Below, piece after piece: positions 13,271 through 25,865 of a DNA stretch of 64,000 nt. The stretch spans positions 2,108,001 through 2,172,000 of the forward strand of contig JBBPUQ010000002.1 of the NCBI GenBank assembly GCA_038501195.1, given 5' to 3'. Below the pieces are notes generated by a model. That model did not search any database and had not been told where the DNA came from. It saw nothing but the letters and a program-made list of their open reading frames with translations. This DNA is from Nemania diffusa. Its lineage: Eukaryota > Ascomycota > Sordariomycetes > Xylariales > Xylariaceae. Made by a program: the position numbers and the translations under genes. Numbering within the stretch: the stretch's first letter is position 1; every line of letters starts with the position of its first letter.

Positions 13271-15162
13271 TTAAATATACTGGCAGGCTGTCGCGTTCAG
13301 TCCCTGGGTGCAGAATGGCATGTGCACCGTGCCAGCCTTGATGCCTCTGGCGATCAGGCGCTCGCGGAACTCAGCGAGCCGGGGGGCTGCCTCGATCTGC
13401 GTGCGGCCCTCGGGCGAGGACCAGAGGACCTCACCGGCAGCGCTAGACCGCGGCCACAAGATGTCGTCGATGGTGGCGTCGTCGATAGACTCGCTCCAGC
13501 CCGCCAGCTCGCCGCCGAGCACGAGTTTGGCCTGCGCGGCGCTGAGGTTCGCGCGGGGGTCGTACGAGTAGACCAGGCGCCAGTTCTTGTAGGGCGAACA
13601 CCAGTCGGGGAAGGGGTAGAAGGTCTCAACCTCAGCCCCGGCAAAGTTGAGCCACTGGCCGCGGCCGCAATCAAGGTACTGTATCCCGTCAGATTCCGCT
13701 CTATGCTATTCTATACTCGTTCATTACTGATCCGATTAAGACTTACCCAGTAGTTATAGTTGCTGGAGATGACCTTGTGGCCCTGGGCGGTGAGGGCCGC
13801 AATCGCCTCGTCTCCGAGCCAGGACTGGATGACGACGTCCTTTCCAACTGTGACGTTGTAGGATGCGGGGATTTCTTCCCACACCATCGGGACGAGACCT
13901 GCCTTTCGTACTCGCGCGTGATGCTTGTCGATGAACTTCTGCAGAAGCGGCACGATGACAGCCGAGTCGTTGGTTCTGACAGTGGGATCGAGGTTGTACA
14001 TGTTGAAGTTGACCTCATCGCCGCCGGTATGGAAATATGGGGTGTACGGTGAAACTCGTGGCAAGATGTCACTCATTAGCTTGTCTAGGAATGGGTCAAC
14101 TTTAGGCTCGTTGAGCCGAATCTGGCCACAAGGGGGCTCAGCGCAGTAGGCGGACCAAGGTTCAGAGTTCCAACCAGCAACAATGTCTGGGTGCGAGAGA
14201 GCCGCAATTCCGAAGTGACCGGGAGTATCAATCTCAATGATTGGCTGGACTCCGCGGTTGACTGCATACTGTTGGATCTGAGCCAAGTCGCTTGGGCTAT
14301 AAGTTTTGCCTTGAGCATATGCACCCTTTTGGTGAAGTTCTGGCAAGGCCGGGATTTCCAACGGCCAGGACTGGGAGTCAATCGCGTGGATGTGGATGCG
14401 GTTCATCTTGTTGTAAGCCAGTCCGTCGATGGTGCGCAAGATGGACTCCACTGGGAAGAAGCTTCGCGAGACATCAAATAAAACGCCACGATGGTCGTAT
14501 TCGGGCTTGTCAGTGATACTAACAGGGGCGGACTTTGTGTAGAAGAATGCACCTTTTGAGTGCTGGAAGAACAACTGGGAGAAAGATTCCAGTGCTCGCA
14601 GAACACCCGTCGAAGACACTGCTGTAATGGCGGCTTTTCCATTTGTGCCCACCTTCAACGTATACGACTCATCGACCTCGCCGGCCAGAGGCTTGAACGT
14701 CTTATCAGTTCCACTCTGGGTGATATCAAGATGGGTGATGTAAGTTTTGGGCTTCGAAAGGCTTGGCTCAGTTGTCTCAAGCTGCATGCGGTTGTACAGC
14801 ATCCATGGCACAAAATTGTTGTGCACAATGCTCCCCATCGCCCGACCTACGCCACCCTTGACAATCTCACTACTGGAGAATTTAGAGCCACTCGGTTCAT
14901 AACCGTAAGCCCAAGGAAGCTGGTTGACGAGACATCATGGTCAGTAGCTGATACTCACTAGAGACGACAGTGTTGTTGCTGCAAGAGTTTTACGTACATT
15001 CTTTCCATTGTAAGTGACAGAGAGCGCAGATCCGATCCATAACGTCGAGTCTCCGGTGCTTATGGAAGACGGAGCTGGCCATATGGCCAGCACAGGCGTC
15101 GAAGCAAGAAGCCAGAGCGAGAGAAGCATGCTAAACATGCTGCGACAATTTGGCAGCACCAT
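13271..15162 (-). CDS. Secreted GH20 beta-N-acetylhexosaminidase, 3 exons
   Basis: Exo-acting enzyme releasing N-acetylglucosamine from chitooligosaccharides; by homology secreted. Exons 15162-14998, 14919-13747 and 13678-13271, all phase 0, give 581 aa, the normal fungal GH20 length. A hydrophobic signal peptide (MLLSLWLLASTPVLA) is followed by IWPAPSSISTG, the start of the GH20 N-terminal domain. The catalytic Asp-Glu pair is in HTGGDEVNF (about D356-E357), with the substrate-pocket segments HAIDSQSWPLEIP and EIDTPGHFG upstream and a C-terminal WGE-like region in exon 3. Intron 1 uses GTACGT; a competing GTGAGT donor downstream would insert residues not expected in the family, and the join GKN|LPWAYGYEPSGSKF fits better. 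Intron 2 begins TGG|GTAAGT. It could serve chitin recycling or nutrition. Confidence 0.92.
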
Positions 15163-17785
15163 GATGATAATATATAATATATCGCTGCCCCAGCCAGGCT
15201 CTACGACATCAATATGAGCGACAGCAAGCTAAAGAACAGCCAACTCTCTGGTGTGGTGCAAAAGAGCCTACTCCGTAGATCACTACAATCTATCTGAAGT
15301 GTGTGTAAGTCGACTGGTTCTCCTTACAAGAGAATGTACTTGTCGATGTCGACCGGGGCACGAGTCTAGACCGAGACAACACTGGACAGACGAGCAGAGG
15401 TGCAGACTGGCAATGTATGTGAATATGTACCTGTCTAAGGCTCGTCGCGTGGCCAATTTACCTAAGCGCGTAGGGATTGGCTCCGGGCAGACAACGGGAT
15501 GGTGCCGACGTGGTCCCGATGAAGGGTGATTCCTGACCTCTGCAGTAGCACCGCAACGTTACTTATTAACAGGTGTAAGACGATCGATCTTCGGTGCGGA
15601 TGTACTGTACTGTACAGTACCTACTGCATGTAAGTCTAGTGCAGTGGCAGAGGCTAGACAAGGTTGGCTAGCGAGTGATAAGTCCCGGTATCTGCCCGGT
15701 AGTTGCTACAGAGTTCTGATGCAGCTCTTGGGTCAAATCAGGCAGTTGACAAATTGTGGCGTTGGGTCTCGCATAACGGGGTCTCGTCTCGTCTTGTCGT
15801 GTGAGTGAGCTCTGATCAGAAGAACTACGCAGTACACAGAGGGAGTTGGTTCTGCGGGTTCGCTAATGTGGGATCCCTGCCTACTCGGATTGATTGGGCG
15901 ATGATGTATAGTTGGTTGTTGATGAGTGAATGGATCAATTACCTCGTTCGTCCTTGCTGATCTAGGCTGTCTCGGTCTCACGATATGTGATCCCTTACAG
16001 TCCAGATTCAATCGATTGATCTCCTTTATCTGCTACTCTTCTCCCTCGTTGTTTACTCGTCGCCGTACTGACCAACCCACCTGTACTTGTACTACCTCCT
16101 GTATATATTATGTGCAGGTATAACATGCCTGCATGCCGTGTCGACCGCAATTTTGGAGAAATAGCTCCATCGCCAGTGGTTGGCTGTTGCTACTTTGCGG
16201 AGTTAGCATGGAATCTAAAAGTGATCGTCAAGGCATGCTCAAAAATTAGTGCAGTAACGGAAGGGATCGCTTGAATATTTAGGTGTCTGACCCCTCCGAT
16301 CTACCCCAACACAGTTCTGTCATAGCCACCCAAATTAAAGGTTAGGTTCGGGTGAATTAACACCATATTTGCCTCGAGATATGGGATAATTAAGAAACCA
16401 AATCAGTGCCTTTTTTTCTACAGTAATTTAAGTACCGAGGTTAGGCAGTCACCCATCTGTTAAAAAACACCTCGATGGACCGACGGGTATGTAAGTGCCC
16501 AGAACGTTACAATGCGAAAGGGGTCCGCATACCCAGGTTACAGTATTCTGTGCCGTAGTTACTAAGGTGCCTACCTGTGTACAGATTCAATATTGTATCT
16601 CTCGGTACCAGCCACAGGGACTATTGGGGGTTGTCTTGGCGGCTTGGGGGTTTCTACGCTAAAATATTACCCACCGATACCTGCCGGATTTGGCGCCTGT
16701 CGAAGTCACGATGGATCGATCTTGTTAAACAAGGTTCTAGACTAGGTAGTTACTTACTTTTAAACAACAGTTGCAGTGCAGCCAGTATACAAATTAAAGC
16801 TCAGGAACGGGTGTTACCAAACCCACCACCTATTATACAAATTACTGCAATGTTGACAGACTATTTAGTCAGTTGGTTGGCCTGTCGGATAGATCCTCCT
16901 TACCATGAGAAATTCCAATTTGGAGGAAAGGTACCTGTCGTCGTATCCGATGGACCTTATCTTATCGCAACATAGATCCTTAGGAGGGATGCATACTCCA
17001 GCAGTTTTGCTAAGTACTACCTAAGTAAAAGCTCGTATTTTGTTCGAGCTAAGCATATTTACCAAAGCTGCCTCTTATTATGCCTACAAGCTATGACAAC
17101 TTTCAAGGCACCCTACAAACGCTTGGTTGCCATGCTCGTATTCGCGCGTATGTAAGTGCGGCCAAGGTAGAGAGACACATGTTGATTTTCCAAGATTAAG
17201 CTTGTAAACAAAACAAAACATTGCCGCTAACTCTCACACACCTACTTACCTACCTACCGTACCCACAACCCGTGCCATTCCAGCCAGGACAGGGTCCTAG
17301 CAACGCCGCAGATAACAAGCACCCGTCGCTTCGGATCGCCTTCGCGACGCTGTAATCTAACTGGGGGGGCAGTGTAGGCATGCAATCTGGATGCAACGTG
17401 AGCTGCAGGTATGAACAACCCACCCACCCGGCCTCGTCTGTAACATGGCGTAGGGTGTGTAGCCCAACGCCCGCGTTGGTCATCGCCATGATGCACGTGG
17501 ACACGGTTCGGTTCTGGATTCCGATTGTTTGTAAGGTCTACCTAGTGTAGATAGATACTGACCTAGGTATCTAGATGGTCAGATAGATAGGCGGCTCGAC
17601 GTCACATGGGTAAGCATGCCATGTAAGTGAGCCAGTCAGTCCTACGATGTTACAACATGGCGCATATCGACAACGGTTAGGGTAGCAAGAGATTCAAGAG
17701 ATCCATTTTTTTATTTATTTCAATCTAAACCCCGAACCCGAGACCTCCGGCTGTCCAGTCCTGCCAGATAAGACTATATTTTTTT
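15163..17785. other. Intergenic upstream of the hexosaminidase gene
   Basis: Probable hexosaminidase promoter to about 15700, including the palindromic TACTGTACTGTACAGTAC at about 15605. A 132-codon ORF at 16577-16975 has irregular composition and no recognisable motif. The region near 17250-17500 is GC-richer but shows no coding signature in any frame. Confidence 0.4.
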
Positions 17786-19501
17786 TTACAGTTTCTGTCC
17801 CATGTTCACGTGGATCGCCTTGGTCTGCGAGTAAGCCGCTAGGCCGGCCTCGCCGAGCTCGCGACCGATGCCGCTCTGCTTGACGCCGCCGAAGGGGACG
17901 CGGAAGTCGGAGTCGTTGGACGAGTTGATCCACACCATGCCGGCCTCGATGCGCGCCGCGACGCGGTGCGAGAGCTCGAGGTTCTGGCTGAAGACGGCTG
18001 CGCCGAGCCCGTACGTCGTGTCGTTGGCCATATGCACCGCCTCGTCCTCCGTCTTGAACGACGCCACGACGACGAAGGGCCCGAACACCTCCTCGCGGTA
18101 GATCTTCATCGATTCCTTGACGTTGGTGAACACGGTCGGCTCGATGAAGTACCCCTTGCCGTCGAGCGGGCACGGCTTTCCGCCCGCCGTCAGTGTTGCG
18201 CCCTCGGACTGCCCCGACTCCACGAAGCTGAGCACCCGCTGGTACTGCTCCTTGGTCACCTGCGGGCCCTGGAATGTGCCCTCCGCGAACGGGTCGCCGA
18301 CCTTGCTCGTGCTCTTGATCTCCTCGCGGAATTTCGCGACGAATTCGTCATACACGCTCTCGTGCGCCAGGATGCGGCTCGTCGCCGTGCAGATCTGTCC
18401 CTGGTTGCTCATGATACCGACGTGCGCCCACTTGGCCGCCTGCTCGATATCTGCATCCGCGAACACGATCAGGGGTGACTTTCCGCCCGTCTCTAGGGTG
18501 ATGTTCTTCATGTTGACGCTAGCCGTCTTCATGATGTGCTTTCCAGTCGCCGTTGATCCGGTGAATGCGACCTTGTCGATACCGAGATGGCTGGCTAGCG
18601 CCTGTCCAGCTACCCTGCCGAATCCGTTCGTGATGTTGACTACGCCGGGTGGAAAGCCCGCCTTGACGATGAGGTTTGCGAAGTAAAGGATGGATAGGGG
18701 TGTCTGCTCGGCGGGCTTGAGGACTATGGTATTTCCGCATGCAAGCGCGGGGCCTAGTTTCCATGCCGCCATCGCTAGAGGATAGTTCCACTATTCGCGG
18801 CAGAAGAGTCGTCAGCGTCAAGATGCGACGATCACTCCCCCAAGGTATCAAACAATGAAGCACGCAAACGAAGCTCAACTCACCGGAATGATCTGCGCGC
18901 AGACACCAATGGGCTGCTTGATTGTGTAGGCGAACTTCTGCGCCGTCGTAGGGATGGTCTGGCCGTAGATCTTGTCGGCCCAGCCAGCATAGTAGCGAAG
19001 GCAGTCGATGACTTCTCCGAGATCACCCAGCGAGGAGTCGTATGGCTTGCCATTGTCCCAGGTCTCGATCGTGGCTAGGACCTCCTTTTCCTGCTCGGCG
19101 AGATCTGCGAGCTTGAACATGAGCTGTCCACGCTCGGTAGCTGATATGTCGCGCCAAGACTCGTGGTTCAGCGCCGCCCGCGCCGCTGCTACCGCCGTGT
19201 CGATGTCCTCAACCGATGCGGCCTCTACAGAGCAGATCTCCTGCTCATTTCTAGATACCACAATTTGCGTTAATATCCACGACTAGCGAGTGTAGGCAGT
19301 AAACGAAGCGCAAGTAGACAAGCCCAGTCAAGTAAAGAAAGTATTGTAAGTGAAGAGCTTGGCAGTGACTTACGAGGGGTTGATACTCGTCACTGTTTCG
19401 CCACTGGTCGCCTTCACAAACTTGTTATTAATGAAGAGGCCCGTAGGCAATGTGAACTTCTTCCCGTTCGGGGCCGTGAGGTCGACTTTGAGATCGGCCA
19501 T
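17786..19501 (-). CDS. NAD(P)+-dependent aldehyde dehydrogenase, 3 exons
   Basis: Oxidises aldehydes to acids (acetaldehyde-type ALDH superfamily). Exons 19501-19374, 19250-18884 and 18790-17786 join as SINPS|NEQEICSV and CAQIIP|WNYPLAMAAWK, giving 499 aa, the usual length for tetrameric ALDHs. The general base is E265 in ITLETGGKSPL and the nucleophile C299 in SNQGQICTA. The cofactor segment FTGSTATGKHIM and the C-terminal DSDFRVPFGGVKQSGIGRELG are present. The start MADLKVDLTAPNG matches cytosolic fungal ALDHs. The frame stays open upstream to another ATG at 19636, adding 45 Arg/Ser/Thr-rich residues that resemble a mitochondrial presequence (see findings). The coding region is GC-rich relative to flanking DNA. 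Substrate preference is not readable from sequence. Confidence 0.93.
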
Positions 19502-20604
19502 ATTGGACAAGAATCGGGCGAATGTGTTTCTATTACAAGGGGTACTGATGATTGCGCGACGTGGGCGGATTCGTGGTCGCGGGGTCAGAAGAGGGGTTGT
19601 TGAGGATTGGAAGGAGAGTCTTGAACACAACCTCATTGTCCGACGATCCTACTCTTCTCTATAAGAATAAAAAATAAACAGGGACATCGGGGTTAAGACC
19701 TACCAATGTACCACCACACACCCACGTTTACGCGTTGCGAATCAGAACCGGAACTGCTGGCTCGAAATTGCTTCCCCGCATCGGCCGTGTAGATGGGTCG
19801 TTATCGTGCTCGCATACACTTCCTCGATCGAGATATTGCCCTTGGAATAGAAGGGGCAAACCTAGGCAGCTACAGCTATCGGAGGCTGATATGAAGCTTA
19901 GCTGCTTGGCCACCAGCGGGTGCTAATTAGACTAGACTAGATAGATGGTAGCATTACGCAGTAGTGTGAACAACTTCCGCAGGTGGGGGGCTGTAAATCC
20001 ACCACCGAGGTGCATGGGAGCGTCTATCTGGCTATCTCAATAACCAACTGCCTCTCCCTAACCTAATAGCTTAGATATGTGGGCTGATGATTGAGTCCTC
20101 AGAGTGGATAGCCAGGAGAGTAGAAAAAGAACCGCCTGCTAACTCCTATATGCCCTGTCATAGCTCGCCTTTTTTACGCCATGAAACACCTAATCGCTGA
20201 AGAAGATAAGCTATATTCTCGGAGGCTTGTCCTATTGATGTATTCATGACCTCATCATGATGCTAGGTAATAAGTCGGCGATATCGGCAGCGTTATCTGC
20301 ACAGTACTTGTTGTCAAGGCACTTAGGTAAGTTAGAGCATAATTACCTAAACACAAAGCGAATGGTAATGCGATATACTAAGTAAATAAAAATCATCTTA
20401 AAATCATATTCGTCTACCAATCTATGAATTTGAACACCAATACCATGCCTAAACGAACCACATGCAGTCTGGTCTCTCCTAATATCGACATATGCACAGC
20501 AAATCAAAACCTCAACTAAATAAAGTGAGAAAAGGAAACGACTTAAAAGCCGTCACCCGTTCGTTGGTAAATAAGTAGGTAGTAGTGGACATCTATCTGG
20601 CCCC
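19502..20604. other. ALDH promoter / aminotransferase 3' flank
   Basis: The first 135 nt upstream of the ALDH ATG are open in frame with it. The remainder holds short ORFs only and AT-rich DNA. Confidence 0.4.
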
Positions 20605-22718
20605 TCAGATCCCGAAGCTCGCGCGAATGGCCTGCCCGAACCGCTGGATGGCCACGTCCATGTCGGCCTGCGAGGACGCGGCGAAGGTGGTGCGGAAGAA
20701 GAGGCCGGTGGGCTCGACGTCGCGCTCGGCGCGGAACCAGGACCCGCGGCACGCGAGGACGCCGCGCTCGATGCACGAGTCGAAGATCTCCTCCTCGAGC
20801 TCCAGGATCGTCTTCTGGCCCGCGTGCGGGTGGCGCGCGTGGTCTACGTGTAGCCAGAGCTGTGATATTTCGTTAGCGAGGGAATACTGGGAAATAGGAG
20901 TAGGGGGGGAGGGGGAGAGAGAGGGGCGACGCACGAACATGCCGGCGGCGGGCGGCGTCCAGCTCACGACGTCCTTGGGCAGGTGTGCCTCGCAGGCGTC
21001 AAGCAGGGCGTCGCGCCGCCGCGTGTACTCGGCGCGGACGTGCATCAGCCAGCGCAGGTAGCCCTCGTGGCCCCACGTCTCGTCGAGCAGCTTGTACATG
21101 AGCGCCTGCGAGAAGCCCGAGGGGCCCTGCGACGAGCACTCGTTGTGGCGGATGTAGCGCTCGATGACCTGCTCGCTCGCCGTCACCCAGCCGATGCGCG
21201 AGCCGGGCACGACGACCTTGCTGAACGAGTCCATGCGCAGCACGCGGCCGTCCACGTCGATGCTGAGCATCGTCGGGATCAGCGAGGCCAGGAAGCTCGC
21301 CGTGCTTTGGGTGGAGGACGTGTCGACGACGCCGGGCCGGGCGGCCGAGTTGGCCTTGTCGTAGGCGGGCATCTGCAGGTAGTAGTACGGCTCGTCCTCG
21401 AAGATGTATACGTCGTGCTTGCTGCACACGTCGTAGATGTCCTGCCGTCTCTGTGCTCCCATCGTCGCGCCCGTGGGGTTCTGGCCGGACGGCACCGTGT
21501 AAAGCACCGTCGGCTTTCTCGCGCCTCTGGCATTTTCGTCCCAGGTACTTAGGATCTCATCTAGGGCCTTAGGTAGAAGACCCTGTTCATCTATATGCAC
21601 ACCGACGACCTTGATACCTAGTGGCGCCATAGTCTCCAGCGCTGTTGAGAAACTGTATTCCTCTGTGAGGAGGGAGTCGCGCCGGCTGCGATCACAGAAG
21701 AGGCGGAGGGACGTCTCCAGGGCGCCCGTGCTGCCGATACTCAAGGCGCATCGCCAGTCGGCATAAGGGGGGCGGAAACTGAGCTCCGTGTGCTCAGTCA
21801 CCCAACGCAGCATCTGCGCCGATCCGACGGCTTGGCCATAATTGAGAGCGACAGAAAGATCGTAGACAGCGTCTTTGTCTCGTATATCCCGCTTACCGAT
21901 AGTGATTTCGCTTCCTGGCACCTCTGCAGAAGCTTGATCGAAGAGTGGTAGATGTGGGTTCTGCACTGCATTGTAAAGGGGCATTAGCGGACACACATAG
22001 TGATACCTATCGCTAGTTGAGGTTGAATAGTAATAATGTTGTTGCGGTGTCATGTCCCCAACAAATCAAATTCATGTAACATACTGCTCAGGGACTCAAT
22101 AGGAAAATTATCCGGAGACGGCAGTCCACCGCCTAGTGACAAGACACCAGGGTTCTTCAGATAGGTAGCCGCTTGCTTTAGAGCGCAAGGTTTCCGCGCC
22201 TTAGCCTCCGGACTTAGTAGATCTGGGTTTCTATTAGGCGCACGCCATTTTGACACCGCACCAGGGCTTACTCACGATCCCATCTCCTCGCCTTAGGTCC
22301 ATTAAATGCTTGCTGTGTAAATCGAAAGTGTCAGTCATTGAACCAAGTGTGCCGCTTGCGCAATACCTATACACTCGCACGTGACGCCGTCGAGTTTCTC
22401 CAACGGCTTATATAGACATGCCATGCCTCCCACCCTCCGGACAATCACCTCATCCCAGGCCTCAGCACTCCGCCTCCGGCCCTACGAACCATAATAAGGA
22501 AAAGATAAACATACCGGACTCTTGAACATATCGCTATCCGAATACGCCGCAGTGCCCGCGACCAGTTTGCCGGCTTTGGCCCTGCGCGCCGCGATGCCGG
22601 CAATGGTAAGCGGCTCCGGGGCCAGCTCCGCAGCACCACCGGCGCCTTCTTCGGCATGGTGGGCGATCGCGGGCGGAGGCATCACGCCGTCTACGGTACC
22701 ACCGTTCGTCGTCGCCAT
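20605..22718 (-). CDS. Aro8-type aromatic / 2-aminoadipate aminotransferase, 5 exons
   Basis: Fold-type I PLP aminotransferase of the Aro8/KAT group, acting on aromatic amino acids, kynurenine or 2-aminoadipate. Exons 22718-22515, 22312-22276, 22222-22085, 21965-20935 and 20859-20605 give 554 aa. A 37-nt exon 2 encodes QAFNGPKARRWD and joins the 5' part (KLVAGTAAYSDSDMFKSP) to LLSPEAKARKPC. The last intron (20934-20860, 75 nt) is stop-free in frame, so a naive ORF retains it; removing it restores AAGMF|LWLHVDH. PLP contacts are N289 (SGQNPTGAT), D317 (YIFEDEPYYYLQ) and the Schiff-base lysine K376 in DSFSKVVVPGSRIGW. The family is clear, substrate range is not. It could work with the neighbouring ALDH in amino-acid catabolism, but that is only proximity. 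Confidence 0.9.
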
Positions 22719-24368
22719 TGCGCGTCTAATCTGTTCTTGTAAATGGGCTTCTGGGCAAGGGGGTTTGTAGGGGCGGTAGTGTTGAATTTAAGTTTGGATT
22801 TAGGTATTGGGGGGGCCGGGGGCGAATATGTGCAGGCTGGAGGCGTGAGCGGTCCTCCGGGGGTTTATAAGGTAGGGAGGCGGAAGTAGATAGGTATATG
22901 ACGGCGTCTCGGGGGTGGTAGTGGTAGTGGGGAGCGAAGGTCTGACGGAGTCAGCCAGCTAGCAACTAGCTGTATGATAAGGGCGGGGGATGAGGAAAAG
23001 AGGAAAGAGGGCGATGCGCGGAAAGCTTAGGTCAAGTGCTGCAAACTATTACTATATCTATTAGTCTTAGACTAAGTAGGTAGGTAGGTATCTAGTCTAG
23101 TTGGTGCGATGTATGCATGTAACACGGGCAAACTGAAGAAGGTAAACTTACACATAATTGTATAACATACCCAGCCGGCACTTAATCGCCTCTGATACCG
23201 ATTATTCGTTTTCTATAGTACCTAAGATTCGTCTAAGTTGGGCCAATTACATGCTCAGGGAATGTAGATGGAACATCCCGGCTTTTAGGTAGATAGGCCA
23301 CCTGACTGCCTAGATTTTAGATAGTATACGCCCTTCAGTTGTAGATGGATATGTATCGTCATTGTATTACTACGTAGCCCGATATATCAAGCACCTTGGC
23401 CTTTGATCTATTCCGAAACCGCAGGTGCTTATGTAACGAGAACAAAGGAAACATGATAATCAAACCTATAGTTTAAAGCAGAGTAGTTGAGCCAAGCTAA
23501 GGCATTGTTGATAACTGAAGAGACATAAATACGATATCGCAGCTCTTGTAGTGTCATAGCTGCGCCCTGCCCGCTCACCGGGATGCGGTGTTGCGTGGGG
23601 CTGTTGACACTAGATAGATACAACCTGTACTGTATGTTTGAATTGAGATGCCAAGACATGCTAGATAACCTGTGTTGCTGCAGTCCAGGTCTCTCCTTCA
23701 ATATATGCCCTTCTTCCCTCAAATAGGTACACTACCGGTACATTCCGGTTAATCCAGTCCCGGCTTGCTCGCCTTCAGAACCGCATCAAGCCCCACCAGG
23801 CCTTCCGTCTATCGGCCTCCGATACTAAGCGCCAATACCCAGCTAACGGCGCTTTCTATCGCGTAACCACCATGACATCGTGTTCCTCGTGACCTTTTGC
23901 TCCAGTTGGCATTATGACCAAGATTGGTCATTTTAGGTAAGAGATAAGGAATAATGACATCAAAAAGACCCATATAGGCAGACAAGTGTATGTTTATAGG
24001 TACGCATTATATATTAACTAAGTGTTTATATCGCATTTACAGTCTTGGTAACACAGCCAAGGCCTCGCGGTCTATCATCTAACATGCCCCAATCATTCTT
24101 GTCCTATCTCGTCATCCGATATGCCAGTCGTGTACCGCGTATGTGGTTTGTCATAACCGTGCTGCCGGCCTGCTTCGTATGTCTCGTGCAAATATATCCC
24201 AGCCATCGCCGTATCCCTTAAATTCGAAATGTTCCTGAGATGCCCCTTTACCTGTTCCTATCCCGACCGATTGTGTACCTAATCATGCCCCGTAAAATAT
24301 AGTTTGTGAAACCACTGCAGCTCTCACACCATTCATATCCTCTGTGTTTGACTCGCAATACACTCAGA
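22719..24368. other. Aminotransferase promoter / Crh 3' flank
   Basis: Purine-rich leader next to the aminotransferase start (22780-23000), a TAGGTAGGTAGGTA microsatellite near 23083, then AT-rich DNA. No gene recognised. Confidence 0.4.
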
Positions 24369-25865
24369 TTATAGCATGACGTAAAGTGCCGAAGTCACCA
24401 CCGCAACCGCAGTGAGCCAACGATGGAGGTTTACTTGCTGCAATGCGCCGCTGTTGGGGGCCTCGGGCTTATTTTGAATTGTCCCACCTGCGCTGGTTGC
24501 CTCAGCAGCAGCGGCCGCACTTGTCGCTGTTGGTTTTAGCGATGTGGCGATTGTTGTCAGAGTTCCTCGGGTATCTGCTGTCGTAGTCGTCGCTGAGATT
24601 TCAAGGCCAGAACTTCCAGCTTCCGCCGAAGATTGCGCAGAGGAGGACGGAGACGACGACAAGGGAGCAGGGGATTCCTATACAGACTGTTAGTGCTACA
24701 GGTTCTTCGATTGGCCATCAAAAACCCCATTGCGAAGCGCTGAACCTAGCCAAATCAAGGGGAACCGGAATTGATAACATACGTACAGTCGCCGAGCTTG
24801 ACGGGACAACCTTTCCATCCGACGTCATCACCCAGCCTGAAGGCAAACTGGAATCTGAGCTCGATGTGCCTGAGCCGATGCCTCCAGCGGGTACATTGGC
24901 GGTCGAAGTCGAGGAGGCGGCAGTGGTCACAGCCGTCGTAGCCAATTCACCTGCACCATCAAGGTTGCCATTCACTGATCCACCGTCGGATGTGATGGAT
25001 TGCCAAGATCCCGAGGTATCGCTGTAGGTGTACTTCGAACCTGTGCTATAATCCGTGATTTTCACGCTCTGCACTACCATTGTGAAAGGCCCTTGGGAGT
25101 AGTCAGTCGGACCACGTGCCCATTCGATGGTGCCTTCAGTGTTGCTTGGGTCACCACCAGACCAGGCACCAAACTTGACCTGCATAGGAGTCTGGGGATA
25201 TTGGTTGGTCTCGGCATCGGCGGCAGTGAGCGTGCGCACAACGGTTTCAGCCACTGTCCATACAATCCGATCGCTCGTCCAGTCGACTGTATATGTAATA
25301 AACTCTGCCTGGTTGTCCGCTGCAGGGTTAAATTGACCGCGGTTATAGGAACCGGTGATGCCCTTCCCGAAGTAGTTGGTTTGCAGCTCGCTATCATCAG
25401 CACCAAGCCACTCATTGTCGATCTCGTCTAGACAATCCGATTCGAGCACAAGGGATGAGACGATGCCGGCCCCGGGAGCGGCCTTCATGGTGATTTCAAC
25501 TCGGCCGAACATGATATAGAAGAGGGAAATAAGCTGGGGCGAGTCGCCGCTCTTCGCAATCGTAAAGGAGACGCCATCTGAACCGTATGTTGGAGTACCA
25601 CCGGAGGATGTGAATAAGCTTGAAGCGCCCGAGGTGAAATCGACATCGATCGATTTGCCCAGAGCGGGATCGGCGGGGCAGGAGGCTAGATCTTCGGTTA
25701 GAATGTTTGCCGCGAGGAAAGTATTGTTGGGTGTGATGCGAGGCCAAACGTACTGGACTGTAGAGGGTTGCAGGATGTGTACGTCTGGGCTGTGGTTGAG
25801 CCAGAGAACAAGGCCGCAGTGGCAGCGAGTGTTGCCGCTGCAAACGGGCGACTCGAGAACAACAT
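24369..25865 (-). CDS. GPI-anchored Crh-type GH16 cell-wall transglycosylase, 3 exons
   Basis: Crh/Utr2-family enzyme that transfers chitin onto beta-glucans in the cell wall. Exons 25865-25754, 25685-24787 and 24677-24369 give 439 aa. The secretion signal (MLFSSRPFAAATLAATAALF) is followed by QTYTSCNPLQST|SCPADPALGK, the cysteine-bearing N-terminus of the family. The GH16 catalytic motif is DEIDNEWLG, with conserved downstream segments YFGKGITGSYNRGQ and QVKFGAWSGGDPSNTEGTIEWARG. After residue 270 the chain becomes Ser/Thr/Ala-rich and ends in a hydrophobic tail (WLTAVAVVTSALYVML), which fits GPI attachment near NSGALQQ. Introns: GTACGT..TCTAG (68 nt) and GTACGT..TATAG (109 nt). The transglycosylase assignment rests on family membership. 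Confidence 0.92.

Noticed and set aside
14948..14997. Alternative GTGAGT donor for hexosaminidase intron 1
   Set aside because: It has a better consensus, but it inserts residues that break the GKN-LPWAYGY continuity typical of GH20 N-termini, so the GTACGT donor at 14997 was preferred.
16577..16975. 132-codon plus-strand ORF
   Set aside because: No domain, no homologous motif recalled, no splice context, irregular composition.
20983..21552. 189-codon plus-strand ORF opposite the aminotransferase
   Set aside because: It is the antisense shadow of a GC-rich exon with clear PLP-enzyme motifs; its Arg/Ala/Val-rich translation has no protein-like pattern.
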